NCBI RefSeq assembly: GCF_003628535.1
Contig: NZ_RBCI01000009.1
Span: 1 to 64,000 of the forward strand
Reading direction: 5' to 3'
DNA: 64,000 nucleotides
Source: Flavisolibacter nicotianae
Lineage (GTDB): Bacteria > Bacteroidota > Bacteroidia > Chitinophagales > Chitinophagaceae
Under the pieces are notes generated by a model that worked only from the letters and a program-made list of their open reading frames with translations, did not search any database and was not told where the DNA came from. Below, in pieces: positions 17,971 to 27,484 of the stretch (position 1 is its first letter; the number at the start of each line of letters is the position of its first letter). A program made the translations under genes and the position numbers.

Positions 17971-20340
17971 TCAACGTGTTACCTGTTGTGTTCCGCCATG
18001 AAGCAGGATCTCCTGGCCATTCCAGCGAAAGGTTCCGCGAAGTGAAGCAGGAAGCGTGATCGTACCACTGATGCCCTCCCGGCCTTTCCGTTTGAAAGAC
18101 ACGGTAATGGCACCAGCCGGGTGCGGCATGGTGGCAGAAACCTCGGTTAATTCGCCGAGTGCCGGTTGAATCAAAACGGTTTGAAATCCTGCACTCGCCG
18201 GCATGATGCCGCAGACCGTTGCCAGGAAATCATAATCCGGGCTGGCACTCCAGGCATGACAATCCGAGCGGGTGGGTTCGGGGTTTTCGGCAAAGGTGGT
18301 CAGCCCCATAGCAAGCATGTCACGCCAGGGTTTGAGTTGGGCATAATACAGGTCGGCCATCCCCGCTTTTTTCAGGGCCTGCGTCAGGTAAAAGCGGTAG
18401 TAAAACGTTGCCTGGCTCAAGCTGCTGTCGTGAAGCACTTTCTGCATTACATTGACCGCAGCCGCTTTCGGAATACTCCCGGTAAGAACACCCATGATGC
18501 TCGCATGCTGACTGAAAGTTTTCTTTTCCGGCGTATTTGCCATCAGCCCTTTTGCCCCATCGAAACAGTGCGCATAGGTTGAAGCAAGCAGTTTTTTTGC
18601 CAGCGCTTCGTAGTGCAGGGCTTCCGGCTTGCGGTTGAAATAGCTGAACAAAGCGGCCGCCTGCTGCAAGGTGTAGGCGTATTGCAGGGTAACGACAGAA
18701 CTGTTTCCATCCGTTGCACCATCCGGCGTTCCGCCTGGCCAGGACGTGTTCCAGTCGGTAAAATTCCACCAGGTCATCGGCCCAAGCATCCCTTTTTGCT
18801 GATCAATTTTTGTTTCGTACCAGTGCAAGACGCCATTCGCCGCAGTTAGAAAGTTTTCCAGGAAGGTATCGTCTTTCCGGTGCATCCAGTAGTCGTACAA
18901 CATGCTGACCCAATACAGCGAAAATGGCGGGATGACCTGCAACCGGTTGCTCGGATAACGACCCTGAGTCAAGCCTTCGGGCACACGTGAATTGTAAAAA
19001 TCACGGATGGCCTTTCGCATCAACCGGTCGTCGCCCGTTACATAAAGCGAAATCAGGGATTGGATCCGCGTATCGCCTTCGTATTGCAATTGCTCATAGT
19101 ACGGGCAGTCGAAATAGGTTTCGCCTGCGCACAAACGGGCCGTCCGCCAGCCTACATCCCAAATCGTTTGCAGCGAAGCGTCATTGCTGGCAAACGAAGC
19201 CTTCGGCTGGAATGGATAGGCCGAAAACATACCATAAAGATCCTGGATAGTGATTGGCTGATCTTTTGTCCGGACATCCAGCTCCAGGTACCGGAATGTG
19301 CGCAGCCACAACGGTCGGAACAGGCGGTTTTGCGCACCATCGGCAATAAATACATCATGATTGCCGATCACCTGCTTGCCTTCGATTTCGTTGCGGTTGC
19401 CTTTCTGCCGGTTTTTGTCGAATAAGGCTTCAGCATAGGTCAGCGTCAGCACGGCATCTTTGCCGCCACTGACCAGCAGTTCCGGGTAGGCGATGGTTTC
19501 AAAAGTCTGGTCGAGTAAAATGCGAACCGTGGAATTGGCCGGAACGGTCAGCGGGTTTTGGCCGGTAGTAAACGTGGTGCTGTTTGCCAGTCCTTCGACC
19601 TTTCTTACCAGCGGAATGCGCTGCAGGCGTTCTTCCATCAACGGGATGGAACGGGGAACAAGGGTCCATAAATTATCGGTGCCGTAGCCCGCCGGAACCG
19701 GGTTCGTTACAACGGCAGCGTTTGTCCATGCCTGGTCGGCGAAGCCCGGTCTTTCCCACCCCCACGGATACACTTCGGCCCTTACCGAATCGCCGGGGCC
19801 GATCACCATGTACGAATGCAGCCTGGCACCATTGTCCAAAGAACAGGGATGATAGGCTTTGTTCTGCAGTACTTTCCAGCTCTTGTCCGTGTTGAGGATG
19901 GATTCCGCTTTCGTGTCGCCCTGCAATAAAAACGCCGTTTGATTGGAGACCTGCGCAACGGCTGCATATTCGCCCATGTTCCAGACCTGGGCCGCAACCG
20001 TGTTCTCACCGCTATTCAAAAACGGGGCAAGGTCGATGGTTTCAAAATTCCAGTTGTACAGGTCTCCCCTGGCAGGGCCCGCACAAACAGCTTTACCGTT
20101 TACGAACAGCCGGTACCGGTTGTCGGCAGAAACATGCACCCGAAAGCTTGCGGGCTTTTTGTCGAGTGAAAGGGTTTTGCGGAAATGATAGACGCCGTAT
20201 GCCTTTTGTGCAACGCCGGGACAGGTGATCCAGTTCGCCGACCACGTTCCTTTCAAAAGCGCAGGATTGACCGGATTGTCCTGGGCCAGCAGACAGCTAC
20301 CTACAAGATGCGACAGCAGGAGAAGCAGTAATCGATTCAT
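17971..20340 (-). CDS. GH78 alpha-L-rhamnosidase, exported
   Basis: 789 residues, signal peptide about 1-19. N-terminal beta domain (about 30-180) with the FRKTLSLDKKPASFRVHVSA start, a second beta domain, then the (alpha/alpha)6 barrel from about 385. The barrel begins SFASNDASLQTIWDVGWRT and carries YFDCPYYEQLQYEGDTRIQ, the acidic catalytic segment of GH78. The C-terminal beta domain follows from about 690. The family removes terminal alpha-L-rhamnose by inversion. Neighbouring GH28 and GH106-like genes point to rhamnogalacturonan or a similar rhamnose-bearing plant polymer. 63 bases separate it from the upstream GntR gene. Confidence 0.93.
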   Translation of the reverse strand: MNRLLLLLLSHLVGSCLLAQDNPVNPALLKGTWSANWITCPGVAQKAYGVYHFRKTLSLDKKPASFRVHVSADNRYRLFVNGKAVCAGPARGDLYNWNFETIDLAPFLNSGENTVAAQVWNMGEYAAVAQVSNQTAFLLQGDTKAESILNTDKSWKVLQNKAYHPCSLDNGARLHSYMVIGPGDSVRAEVYPWGWERPGFADQAWTNAAVVTNPVPAGYGTDNLWTLVPRSIPLMEERLQRIPLVRKVEGLANSTTFTTGQNPLTVPANSTVRILLDQTFETIAYPELLVSGGKDAVLTLTYAEALFDKNRQKGNRNEIEGKQVIGNHDVFIADGAQNRLFRPLWLRTFRYLELDVRTKDQPITIQDLYGMFSAYPFQPKASFASNDASLQTIWDVGWRTARLCAGETYFDCPYYEQLQYEGDTRIQSLISLYVTGDDRLMRKAIRDFYNSRVPEGLTQGRYPSNRLQVIPPFSLYWVSMLYDYWMHRKDDTFLENFLTAANGVLHWYETKIDQQKGMLGPMTWWNFTDWNTSWPGGTPDGATDGNSSVVTLQYAYTLQQAAALFSYFNRKPEALHYEALAKKLLASTYAHCFDGAKGLMANTPEKKTFSQHASIMGVLTGSIPKAAAVNVMQKVLHDSSLSQATFYYRFYLTQALKKAGMADLYYAQLKPWRDMLAMGLTTFAENPEPTRSDCHAWSASPDYDFLATVCGIMPASAGFQTVLIQPALGELTEVSATMPHPAGAITVSFKRKGREGISGTITLPASLRGTFRWNGQEILLHGGTQQVTR

Positions 20341-20403
20341 ATAAGCGATTTCTTTTTTTGCAAACTAACAGTGCAGCGCCGGAGCCGCCCTTTACATTAG
20401 GGT

Positions 20404-21435
20404 TTACAGCGATGAACGGGATGTAAAATAAAAGGGCACCTCCAGGTGCTCTTTCGAGTTATTTAAAATCAGTTGCGCCGCCATCTTTCCCATCTGTTGA
20501 AAATCGGTTGAAACCGTCGTGATGCCATTCAGGATGATTTTCTTCAGCGGCGTTTCGTTGTACGAGATGACGCCGACCTGTTTGCCCACGTCGAAGGACA
20601 AGGACACGATGCGTTCGATCAGGGTTACCAGGTCCGATTCCATCAGGTTGATAAACGCATTCCCTTCTTCAATTTCCTCGGTTTCGATATTGTCCAGCAC
20701 CTTGCAGGTAAAAGCGTATTCCAGGCAAAATTTTTTAAAGCCTTCCACGATTTCAACGGGGTAATAGCTTTTTTGCGGGAACACCAACTTCAGCGTGTGG
20801 TACTTGCTCAGCAGGTCCTTTGCTTCTTCCAGCGCATGGTAAATATCGTTCTCGAAATTTTCGTACACGGCACCGTATTCGCCGTTCACACCGGGTATCT
20901 TTTTATCCAGTAAAATCAGTTTTTCTTTTGGAATGGTGTTGATGATTTCACTGGCGTTTTCGCCCCCTTCGATGAAATGCGGGATAATGACGTAATGCGT
21001 GTAGCGGTCGCCTGCATTCAGGAGCAGCTTTTTGAACAGGCCGAAATCATTGTTGTAAATGTAAAAGTCGATCACCGCGTCATCACCGATCGTTTCGACA
21101 AACGAGTCGTAGATGATCTTTTTGTGTGCACTCAGTTTATTAAAGAACAAAACAATGCGCAGCTTTTGATGAAAATCCGTTTTGACCACATAATATCCTT
21201 TGCCCGGCACCGATCCCAAAACACCCAGGCTTTTCAGGTGTTTGTATCCTTTTTCGGCCGTGTCGCGGGAGATCTCGAATTCAAAACTGAGCTCGTTGAT
21301 CGAAGGCAGCATATCGTCTTTCTTCATTTGACCTGCGTTGATCGCATTCAAAATCGAATTGGTGAGCTGCAGATATTTTGGGGTGGCCGAAAATTCGTCG
21401 ATTTGGATCAGGTCAAAGATTTTGCTTGGTTTCAT
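20404..21435 (-). CDS. GntR-family regulator with sugar-binding (PBP-like) sensor domain
   Basis: 343 residues from ATG 21435; the longer frame upstream lacks family features. Residues about 10-80 form the winged helix: YLQLTNSILNAINAGQMKKDDMLPSINELSFEFEISRDTAEKGYKHLK. The rest (about 90-343) is a LacI/periplasmic-binding-like sensor, with HKKIIYDSFVETIG and VGVISYNETPLKKIILNGITTVSTDF, where sugar effectors bind in this class. It sits within the leftward PUL between the GH28 and GH78 genes and no other regulator is nearby, so it probably controls this locus. The effector may be rhamnose, arabinose or a derived sugar; this is inferred from the enzymes. Confidence 0.88.
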   Translation of the reverse strand: MKPSKIFDLIQIDEFSATPKYLQLTNSILNAINAGQMKKDDMLPSINELSFEFEISRDTAEKGYKHLKSLGVLGSVPGKGYYVVKTDFHQKLRIVLFFNKLSAHKKIIYDSFVETIGDDAVIDFYIYNNDFGLFKKLLLNAGDRYTHYVIIPHFIEGGENASEIINTIPKEKLILLDKKIPGVNGEYGAVYENFENDIYHALEEAKDLLSKYHTLKLVFPQKSYYPVEIVEGFKKFCLEYAFTCKVLDNIETEEIEEGNAFINLMESDLVTLIERIVSLSFDVGKQVGVISYNETPLKKIILNGITTVSTDFQQMGKMAAQLILNNSKEHLEVPFYFTSRSSL

Positions 21436-21581
21436 ACAGCAGCAACTTAAAGAAAACAACGCATTTTTGGTTAGGGTTTCATGAAATACTGCGTGACCGG
21501 CCGAAAGGCCTTTGCTCCTGCACGAAGGCAACAGCAGCAATTCGTTCCATTGTCAGATCGCTCCGCCAATTGCCTTTCCTC

Positions 21582-23057
21582 CTATCGGGTAACGATACCC
21601 GTTGACTTGTACTGATAAAGCAATTGCTTCTGACCCGGCTGGTTGAATGTCACGCCGTTGAATGTTGCCTGCTGCACATCATCCAGCACGACAGGCAAAC
21701 GGTAATCCGTTTTTTCACAGGTCATGGCAATGTTGCTGAACTGCAGGTCCTTTGCATGCCGCACATAAATTCCCCAGGCAGGCAGTTCCTTGAACATGGA
21801 AAAATCGGGGTACTGTGCCGGAATTTCCGGTACGTTGTCGAGCTGCGTCAACGACACCTGCGCATACTGCGGATTGCCGCCACCCGGGTGTTTCATCACC
21901 ACATTGCTGATGCGAACACCCGTGATCTTTTTGTTGGCCAGGCCGGTAATGATGATCCCCGGCGAAATGTTGCGCGGCAGGTCTTCCACAGGGCCTTCGT
22001 AGCTGTAACCGGCATCGGGCTTTGTAGCCGGCACTTCCGCATAGACATTCCTGATAACGACATCGTTCATCCGTGCCGTTTTATCGCCCCAGCGTTCGCC
22101 AACCCGCAAAAAAATCACGTTACCAGTTTTGTATACCTGCAGGCTGTCCACTTCAATGTGCTCTACATAGCCGCCATCCACTGCTTCTAAGGCTATGGCG
22201 GAACGATAGGTATCAAAGACCTTGTTATTAATGATGCGGACATTTTTAAATCCGCCGCGGGACACGGTGCCAAACTTGATGCCATTGGCGCTGGTGCGTA
22301 CCGTATTGTTGCGGATCAGGATGTTGTTGCATGCCACTTTCGGATCGTGCGATTTCAGGCAGATGCCGTCATCGGCCGCATCGATATAGGAATTGGTTAC
22401 CGTGACATTTTCACAGTCAACGATGTCGATGCCGTCCTCGTTCCAGAAATCCTTGTTGTCGACATAAATGCTATCGATCAACAGGTTGGCGCACTGGTCG
22501 TAGGTTTGGTTCCAACTTGCGGAGTTTTTCAGGATGATATTTTTGATCGTAATGTTTTTGCAATTGCGGAAGTAAATGTTCATCGGTCTCGTTTCCGCTT
22601 CGGGCCGGCCATTCCTGAACTTGTCCTTGATCAGTCCTTTGTCAATGAGGTCGACATAATTGCGGGCAACATATTTACCCTGCCCGTCGATCATGCCCTT
22701 GCCGGTGATGGCAATGTTTTCCACGCTGTCGGCAAAGACCAGGGCCGTCCAGAACGGGTTGGTCCGCGACTCGTAGTCAAACGGGTTTAAAGAACCTACC
22801 AGCACGGCGCCCTCTTCCAGTTGCAGCGTCACATTGGAGCGCAGGTGAATGGTGCCTGTAAGATAACGCCCGACATGAAAAACCAGCCGGCCGCCGCCGT
22901 TTTTATGAATGTAATCGATGGCGAACTGGATGGACCGCGTGTTCAATACCATGCCATCGGAATGAATGCCGAAATACGAAGCCAGGTAGTCTTTCGCCCA
23001 TAGCACTTGCACCTGCAAAAGCAAAATGGAAACAACGATAAATTTTCTCAGTTGCAT
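21582..23057 (-). CDS. GH28 family protein, copy 1 (polygalacturonase-like, atypical active site)
   Basis: 491 residues, signal peptide about 1-21. It is a right-handed parallel beta-helix of GH28 type. The three Asp positions are visible in WNEDGIDIVD and AADDGICLKS. The segment that carries the catalytic-site His in typical polygalacturonases (GHG) reads TSANGIKFGT here, so His appears replaced by Asn. The strand after it reads FKNVRIINNKVFD. That suggests a changed specificity, for example a different uronide or an exo mode, or weak activity. A strong ribosome site (AAAAGGAGGA) precedes the ATG at 23057. It follows a close paralogue by 63 bases. Confidence 0.87.
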   Translation of the reverse strand: MQLRKFIVVSILLLQVQVLWAKDYLASYFGIHSDGMVLNTRSIQFAIDYIHKNGGGRLVFHVGRYLTGTIHLRSNVTLQLEEGAVLVGSLNPFDYESRTNPFWTALVFADSVENIAITGKGMIDGQGKYVARNYVDLIDKGLIKDKFRNGRPEAETRPMNIYFRNCKNITIKNIILKNSASWNQTYDQCANLLIDSIYVDNKDFWNEDGIDIVDCENVTVTNSYIDAADDGICLKSHDPKVACNNILIRNNTVRTSANGIKFGTVSRGGFKNVRIINNKVFDTYRSAIALEAVDGGYVEHIEVDSLQVYKTGNVIFLRVGERWGDKTARMNDVVIRNVYAEVPATKPDAGYSYEGPVEDLPRNISPGIIITGLANKKITGVRISNVVMKHPGGGNPQYAQVSLTQLDNVPEIPAQYPDFSMFKELPAWGIYVRHAKDLQFSNIAMTCEKTDYRLPVVLDDVQQATFNGVTFNQPGQKQLLYQYKSTGIVTR

Positions 23058-23120
23058 GATTCCTCCTTTTAAAAGAACAATAATTTTTTCAGGGTACCCC
23101 TGCCTGCGAAAGGCTGCGCT

Positions 23121-24584
23121 TTATTTGGTTGTGATGCCTGTTGACTTGTAGAGTTGCATGATCTTGTTTTGTACGCCGGGAGTGGCCGTTACCGCTGTAA
23201 ATCGCGATTGGTGCACATCATCCAGCACGATCGGCAGGCGGTGATCTTTTTTCTCTGTAGTCAGTGTGACATGGCTGAACTGCAGGTCTTTTGCATGGCG
23301 GATATAAATACCCCACGCCGGCAGTTCCTTGAACATCGAAAAGTCCGGGTACTTGGCGGGAATTTCCGGAACGCTGTCCAACCGGTCGAGCGGTACATCG
23401 GCAAAAAAAGGCGTTCCACCGCCGGGAGAAACGATGGCAATGTCGGTCAACACAACATCCTGGATGTATTGTCCCGGCAGACCGGCAATCACCACCGGCG
23501 AAACGTTGCGGGGCATGTCTTCCACCGGTCCTTCGTACTCGTATCCCGCATCTGGTTTGGTAGCCGGGATCTGCACGCTGACATGGCTGATTCGAATGTG
23601 CTGCAACCGCCCTTTCCGGCCTGCGGCCCTCTCGCCCAGGCGCAAAAAAATGGCGTTGCCCGTATTCACGGCTGTGAGTGTATCCACCACTACGTTTTCC
23701 AGGAATCCGCCGTCCACAGTTTCGAGGGCAATGGCCGAACGGTAGGTATCAAAAACCCTGTTGTTGGTGATGCGGATATTTTTAAACCCACCCCAGGAAG
23801 CTGTGCCGAACTTGATGGCATTGGCGCTTGAACGAATGGTGTTGTTGCGAATGACGATATTGTTGCAAAAGGCCTTGTCGTCGTGCGACTTCAGGCAAAT
23901 GCCGTCATCGGCGGCATCAATGAACGAGTTGGTCACGGCAACCTCTTCGCAATCGACAATATCGATGCCGTCGTTGTTCCAAAACGCCTTGCTGTTCACG
24001 GTAATGCTGTCGATCACCAGGTTTTTGCACTGGTCATAGGTCTGCACCCACGACGCGGCGTTCTGGATGGTGACGCCACGGATCGTGACGTTATTGCAAT
24101 TGCGAAAATTCAGCAGCATGGGACGTTTGTCTTCCTGGGGCCGATCGTTGCGCAAGGCATCCTGGATCACGCCGCTGTGAACCAGGTGAACCACGTTTTT
24201 CGCTACTTCCCGGCCTCGCCCTTCCAGCACGCCCTGTCCTGTAATGCCCACGTTGGTCTGGTCGTAAGCGAAGATGAAAGCCGTGAAGATTTTTTTATCG
24301 TAATCGTACGGGTTGGTGGAACCGACCAGCACCGCACCTTCCTGCAGGTGCAGGGTCACGTTGGACTTTACCTGCAGAGAGCCGGAAAGATAACGGCCAA
24401 CGGAAAACACGAGCCGTCCGCCGCCATTGGCATTGATGTAGTCTATCGCCGCCTGGATGGACCGTGTGTTCATGGTCACGCCGTCGGATGCAATGCCAAA
24501 CAGCGAGGCAGGATAATCTTTTGCCAGCAAGGGCAAGGACTGCAGGGCAAAAACGATCAGGAAAAGACAGGTTCTATTTTTCAC
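23121..24584 (-). CDS. GH28 family protein, copy 2 (tandem paralogue, atypical active site)
   Basis: 487 residues with a signal peptide about 1-21, closely similar in all parts to the GH28 gene downstream, so the pair is a tandem duplication. Asp positions are kept in WNNDGIDIVD and AADDGICLKS. The GHG segment reads SSANAIKFGTASW, again without His. The start codon is GTG at 24584 with no in-frame ATG nearby, and it lies 10 bases after the stop of the GH106-like gene, so translation may depend on coupling. It is probably an exported hydrolase of galacturonan or rhamnogalacturonan oligosaccharides; the exact substrate is not shown by sequence. Confidence 0.86.
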   Translation of the reverse strand: MKNRTCLFLIVFALQSLPLLAKDYPASLFGIASDGVTMNTRSIQAAIDYINANGGGRLVFSVGRYLSGSLQVKSNVTLHLQEGAVLVGSTNPYDYDKKIFTAFIFAYDQTNVGITGQGVLEGRGREVAKNVVHLVHSGVIQDALRNDRPQEDKRPMLLNFRNCNNVTIRGVTIQNAASWVQTYDQCKNLVIDSITVNSKAFWNNDGIDIVDCEEVAVTNSFIDAADDGICLKSHDDKAFCNNIVIRNNTIRSSANAIKFGTASWGGFKNIRITNNRVFDTYRSAIALETVDGGFLENVVVDTLTAVNTGNAIFLRLGERAAGRKGRLQHIRISHVSVQIPATKPDAGYEYEGPVEDMPRNVSPVVIAGLPGQYIQDVVLTDIAIVSPGGGTPFFADVPLDRLDSVPEIPAKYPDFSMFKELPAWGIYIRHAKDLQFSHVTLTTEKKDHRLPIVLDDVHQSRFTAVTATPGVQNKIMQLYKSTGITTK

Positions 24585-24594
24585 GGAAAACGGT

Positions 24595-27474
24595 TTAGAT
24601 GCTCAGGTTTTTTTCATCCGAAGGTTGGTAACAGGTCACCGGACCTACCAAACCCATTGACTGGATCGGCTGATCCTTTCTTTTTTCGTTGGTCCAGTAC
24701 TGGGCAACCAGGTTGTCTTTCAGTGTCTTGAGGTAATTTCCCATCGTGGTTACAACCCGCACTTCAATGGCGTTTACGCCAGGTTTTACCTGATTGGTCA
24801 CATCATAGATATGACGGCCATACCACCGCGTGCCGCAGGGCACACCATTCACCAACAACTCGGAAACCCCAAACACTTTTCCCAAATTCAAAAAACGTTC
24901 TTTACCCGACTCCGCCAGCTCCAGGCTGGTGCGATAGACCGCCGTGCCGGAAAACGAAACTGTATCGGGAAGCTCTTTCAGGTCTTTTAACGGGTTCATT
25001 TGCAGGGTGCGTGTTGTTCCGTTGAGGTGACGGAATTCCACCTGCCAGTTGCCGTTCAAACCAACGGTGGCGGCACCTCTTACCGGCGCCGGCTTCCAGG
25101 TCGGCCCTTTTTTGGTTTTGTCGAACACCACCAGTTTTGCATCGGCAGGACCAAGGTCCAGCGTGATGCCCGACGATGAACCGCATTTGTACCGCTCACC
25201 GGTTTCCGCATCCCAGATCCAGGCCTGTTTTCCATTGGCCAGTTCACGGGAAGGCGTGATCTCAACGCGGTGCGAATCTTCGGTGCTTGCATTGGTCACG
25301 AGCAAAACTTCTTTACCCGGCATCTGGTAACGCACCTGCGTGACAAAAACATTCGGATCGCGGAAGTTGACGTATGGTGCAAGGTTATACTGCTGCTGGA
25401 TGGTTTTGTACCACTGCAGGAAATCTTTTTCCGGCTTTTTCAACAAAACAAATCGATCGGGATAGCCTTTGAGTTGCGAAACAACGTCCTGCACCTCTCT
25501 GTCTTTTTGTTCGTACTGGTGCAGGCCGAGTGAGAATTCGGGAAGGGTTTCAAGGCAGAAGACACGGCCGCCATTTTGTACAAACTGCAAAAGTTTGCGG
25601 GCTGTGGCCGGTTCCAGGCTTTGCACTTGCACCAGGAAAAGGGTATGGTATTTCCGCGGCCCGAATTGCAGGTTCCCATTTTTCATGTCGCCGTCGCGTA
25701 TCACCGCCTCCGAAATGTAATCGCAGGCATTGCCGTTCTGGTGCATCGCCTCCCAAACCAGGGAAAGATAGTTGGGATAGTAGAACGAAGGGAAGGGTTC
25801 GTTCTGTGCGCCGAACTGGCTCCACATATCGGCAACCGGCGGCAGGATGGCAATATCGGCAAACATCTCTCCCTGTTGCAAGAGGGCAGACAGGCGTGCT
25901 TTATAATCGGTAAATTTTCTGAAATAAGGCCACCAGTTGTTTCGTTCGTTGATGAAGGTGCCATACCGCACCCACCCGGGAAACGGCGCTTCCGGCGGCG
26001 AGTAGTTAAAGCCGTGGAAGACCGGGTGCGTAACACCGGAAATGGCACTTTGGTCGCCGGCAACCTTCAGAACTTCCAGTGTTGCGTTGAACACCACGTC
26101 GGTGTTGGTGAGTTCTTCGCAGCTAACAAGGCGCTTGCCTTTCAGGTGCGCTGCAGACGAAACAAATTTGTTGATCATCGTGTAAGCCCTGCCAACCCGG
26201 TAATCGGATTCGCCCATTTCTTTTCCAATGCCGTACTTGATCCAGGTTTCGCATTCGGGGATGTCCATGTCGAAGCTTCCTTCCAGCGGGAAATAACCGC
26301 GTCCGTAGGCCTGTGCCCGCGATTTCACGCCATTGTCGCTGCACCACCGGGTAAACGTATCGATAAAGCGCTCCTGCAACAGCTCCGTTTTCGTCAGTTC
26401 AAAATCGTAGCGCACCCGCTGGATGATGTTCTTCAATTCGGGGCCGAGCTGTGCGCCATAACTGTAGTCCCACACATTGCCCATACCGCCGATTTTGAAT
26501 TGCGTAAACGGCAGGTAAGGAAGCAAATCATACCCCCTGCGCTTTTTGAATTCATCCGCCATATCAGCAGTCCAGTTGGCACCTTCCAGTTCCATGCTGT
26601 CGGTAAAGAAAGAGCGGATATGCCTGGAGAGCGGTCCTGTCTTTTTCTGAATGGCATCAGACATATGGTGCAGGTATTTGCTGACCGCCGCTTTGTTGTA
26701 GTGGTTCAACACGGGACCGTTGGCACCGGGTGCACCGTTGATCACTTCCAGAAAGCCGCTGCTCCTGACCAGCGTGTATAAAACGTATTTGCCCTGGGGT
26801 AGGGTAACGCTGATAAAGCCCGACTTGACCTGGTCGGTCAGGTCTTTGATTTCGTCCATCCGGCTGAGCGGATCGGGAGCCAATTGCACGGAAATGATTT
26901 CCATTTTACGGCGGGAAAAGGGACTGGTAACTGCCGGATCGGCATCTTTCAAGAGATCGAAAAGCGATGCCTCAAAATCCATCGCCCCCTCCAGTTTTTT
27001 CGCCCCAAGCACCATCAGTTGGGCCCGTTCTTCGCCTTCCAGGTATTCCGCACCAAACGGCCACCCGGATCCCACAATCAGGTCGCAGGTGAGCCCCAGG
27101 CTCTTTGCTTCGGAAAAAGTAAACTGCAGCATTTCGATCCACTCGTCACTTAACCAGGTCAGCGATCGTTTTCCCAGGTCGTCGGTGCGTTGCGGGAATT
27201 TAATGGGGTTGATTTCTACACCGCCAATACCGGCTTCTTTCAGCAGGTGCAGTTCTCTTGCCAGTTCTGCTTTTTCTACCTTGTCGCCGTTCCACCACCA
27301 TCGTACAAAAGGGCGATAACCTGCGGACGGGTTTTTGAAAAGCTGGTAAATATCGCTTGAATCGTCGGTGTTTGTTTCCGCCAGGATATTGCGGGCAAAA
27401 GCGGGCACGGAAGAAAACAGTGTATATCCTGCCGTTACCAGGGTGCTCTGGCTTAAAAATGTTCTTCTTTTCAT
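24595..27474 (-). CDS. GH106-like glycoside hydrolase, twin-arginine-type signal
   Basis: 959 residues. The N-terminus MKRRTFLSQSTLVTAGYTLF has a KRRTFL twin-arginine-like motif, so Tat export of the folded enzyme is likely. The catalytic region begins LFKNPSAGYRPFVRWWWNG and contains FFTDSMELEGANW and FVSSAAHLKGKRLVSCEELTN, features of the GH106-like group. A C-terminal galactose-binding-like domain follows (about 810-950). It differs strongly from the 1043-residue GH106-like protein of the same locus, so the two probably act on different rhamnosyl links or on different oligosaccharide ends. It lies 10 bases from both its upstream isomerase gene and the downstream GH28 gene, a tight operon. 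Confidence 0.8.
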   Translation of the reverse strand: MKRRTFLSQSTLVTAGYTLFSSVPAFARNILAETNTDDSSDIYQLFKNPSAGYRPFVRWWWNGDKVEKAELARELHLLKEAGIGGVEINPIKFPQRTDDLGKRSLTWLSDEWIEMLQFTFSEAKSLGLTCDLIVGSGWPFGAEYLEGEERAQLMVLGAKKLEGAMDFEASLFDLLKDADPAVTSPFSRRKMEIISVQLAPDPLSRMDEIKDLTDQVKSGFISVTLPQGKYVLYTLVRSSGFLEVINGAPGANGPVLNHYNKAAVSKYLHHMSDAIQKKTGPLSRHIRSFFTDSMELEGANWTADMADEFKKRRGYDLLPYLPFTQFKIGGMGNVWDYSYGAQLGPELKNIIQRVRYDFELTKTELLQERFIDTFTRWCSDNGVKSRAQAYGRGYFPLEGSFDMDIPECETWIKYGIGKEMGESDYRVGRAYTMINKFVSSAAHLKGKRLVSCEELTNTDVVFNATLEVLKVAGDQSAISGVTHPVFHGFNYSPPEAPFPGWVRYGTFINERNNWWPYFRKFTDYKARLSALLQQGEMFADIAILPPVADMWSQFGAQNEPFPSFYYPNYLSLVWEAMHQNGNACDYISEAVIRDGDMKNGNLQFGPRKYHTLFLVQVQSLEPATARKLLQFVQNGGRVFCLETLPEFSLGLHQYEQKDREVQDVVSQLKGYPDRFVLLKKPEKDFLQWYKTIQQQYNLAPYVNFRDPNVFVTQVRYQMPGKEVLLVTNASTEDSHRVEITPSRELANGKQAWIWDAETGERYKCGSSSGITLDLGPADAKLVVFDKTKKGPTWKPAPVRGAATVGLNGNWQVEFRHLNGTTRTLQMNPLKDLKELPDTVSFSGTAVYRTSLELAESGKERFLNLGKVFGVSELLVNGVPCGTRWYGRHIYDVTNQVKPGVNAIEVRVVTTMGNYLKTLKDNLVAQYWTNEKRKDQPIQSMGLVGPVTCYQPSDEKNLSI

Positions 27475-27484
27475 TCTTCTAGGT

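Noticed and set aside
25576-26781. 401-codon plus-strand frame opposite the Tat-type GH106-like gene
   Set aside because: Antisense shadow of a high-GC-third-position gene; the composition (His/Arg/Val-rich) is typical of shadows.
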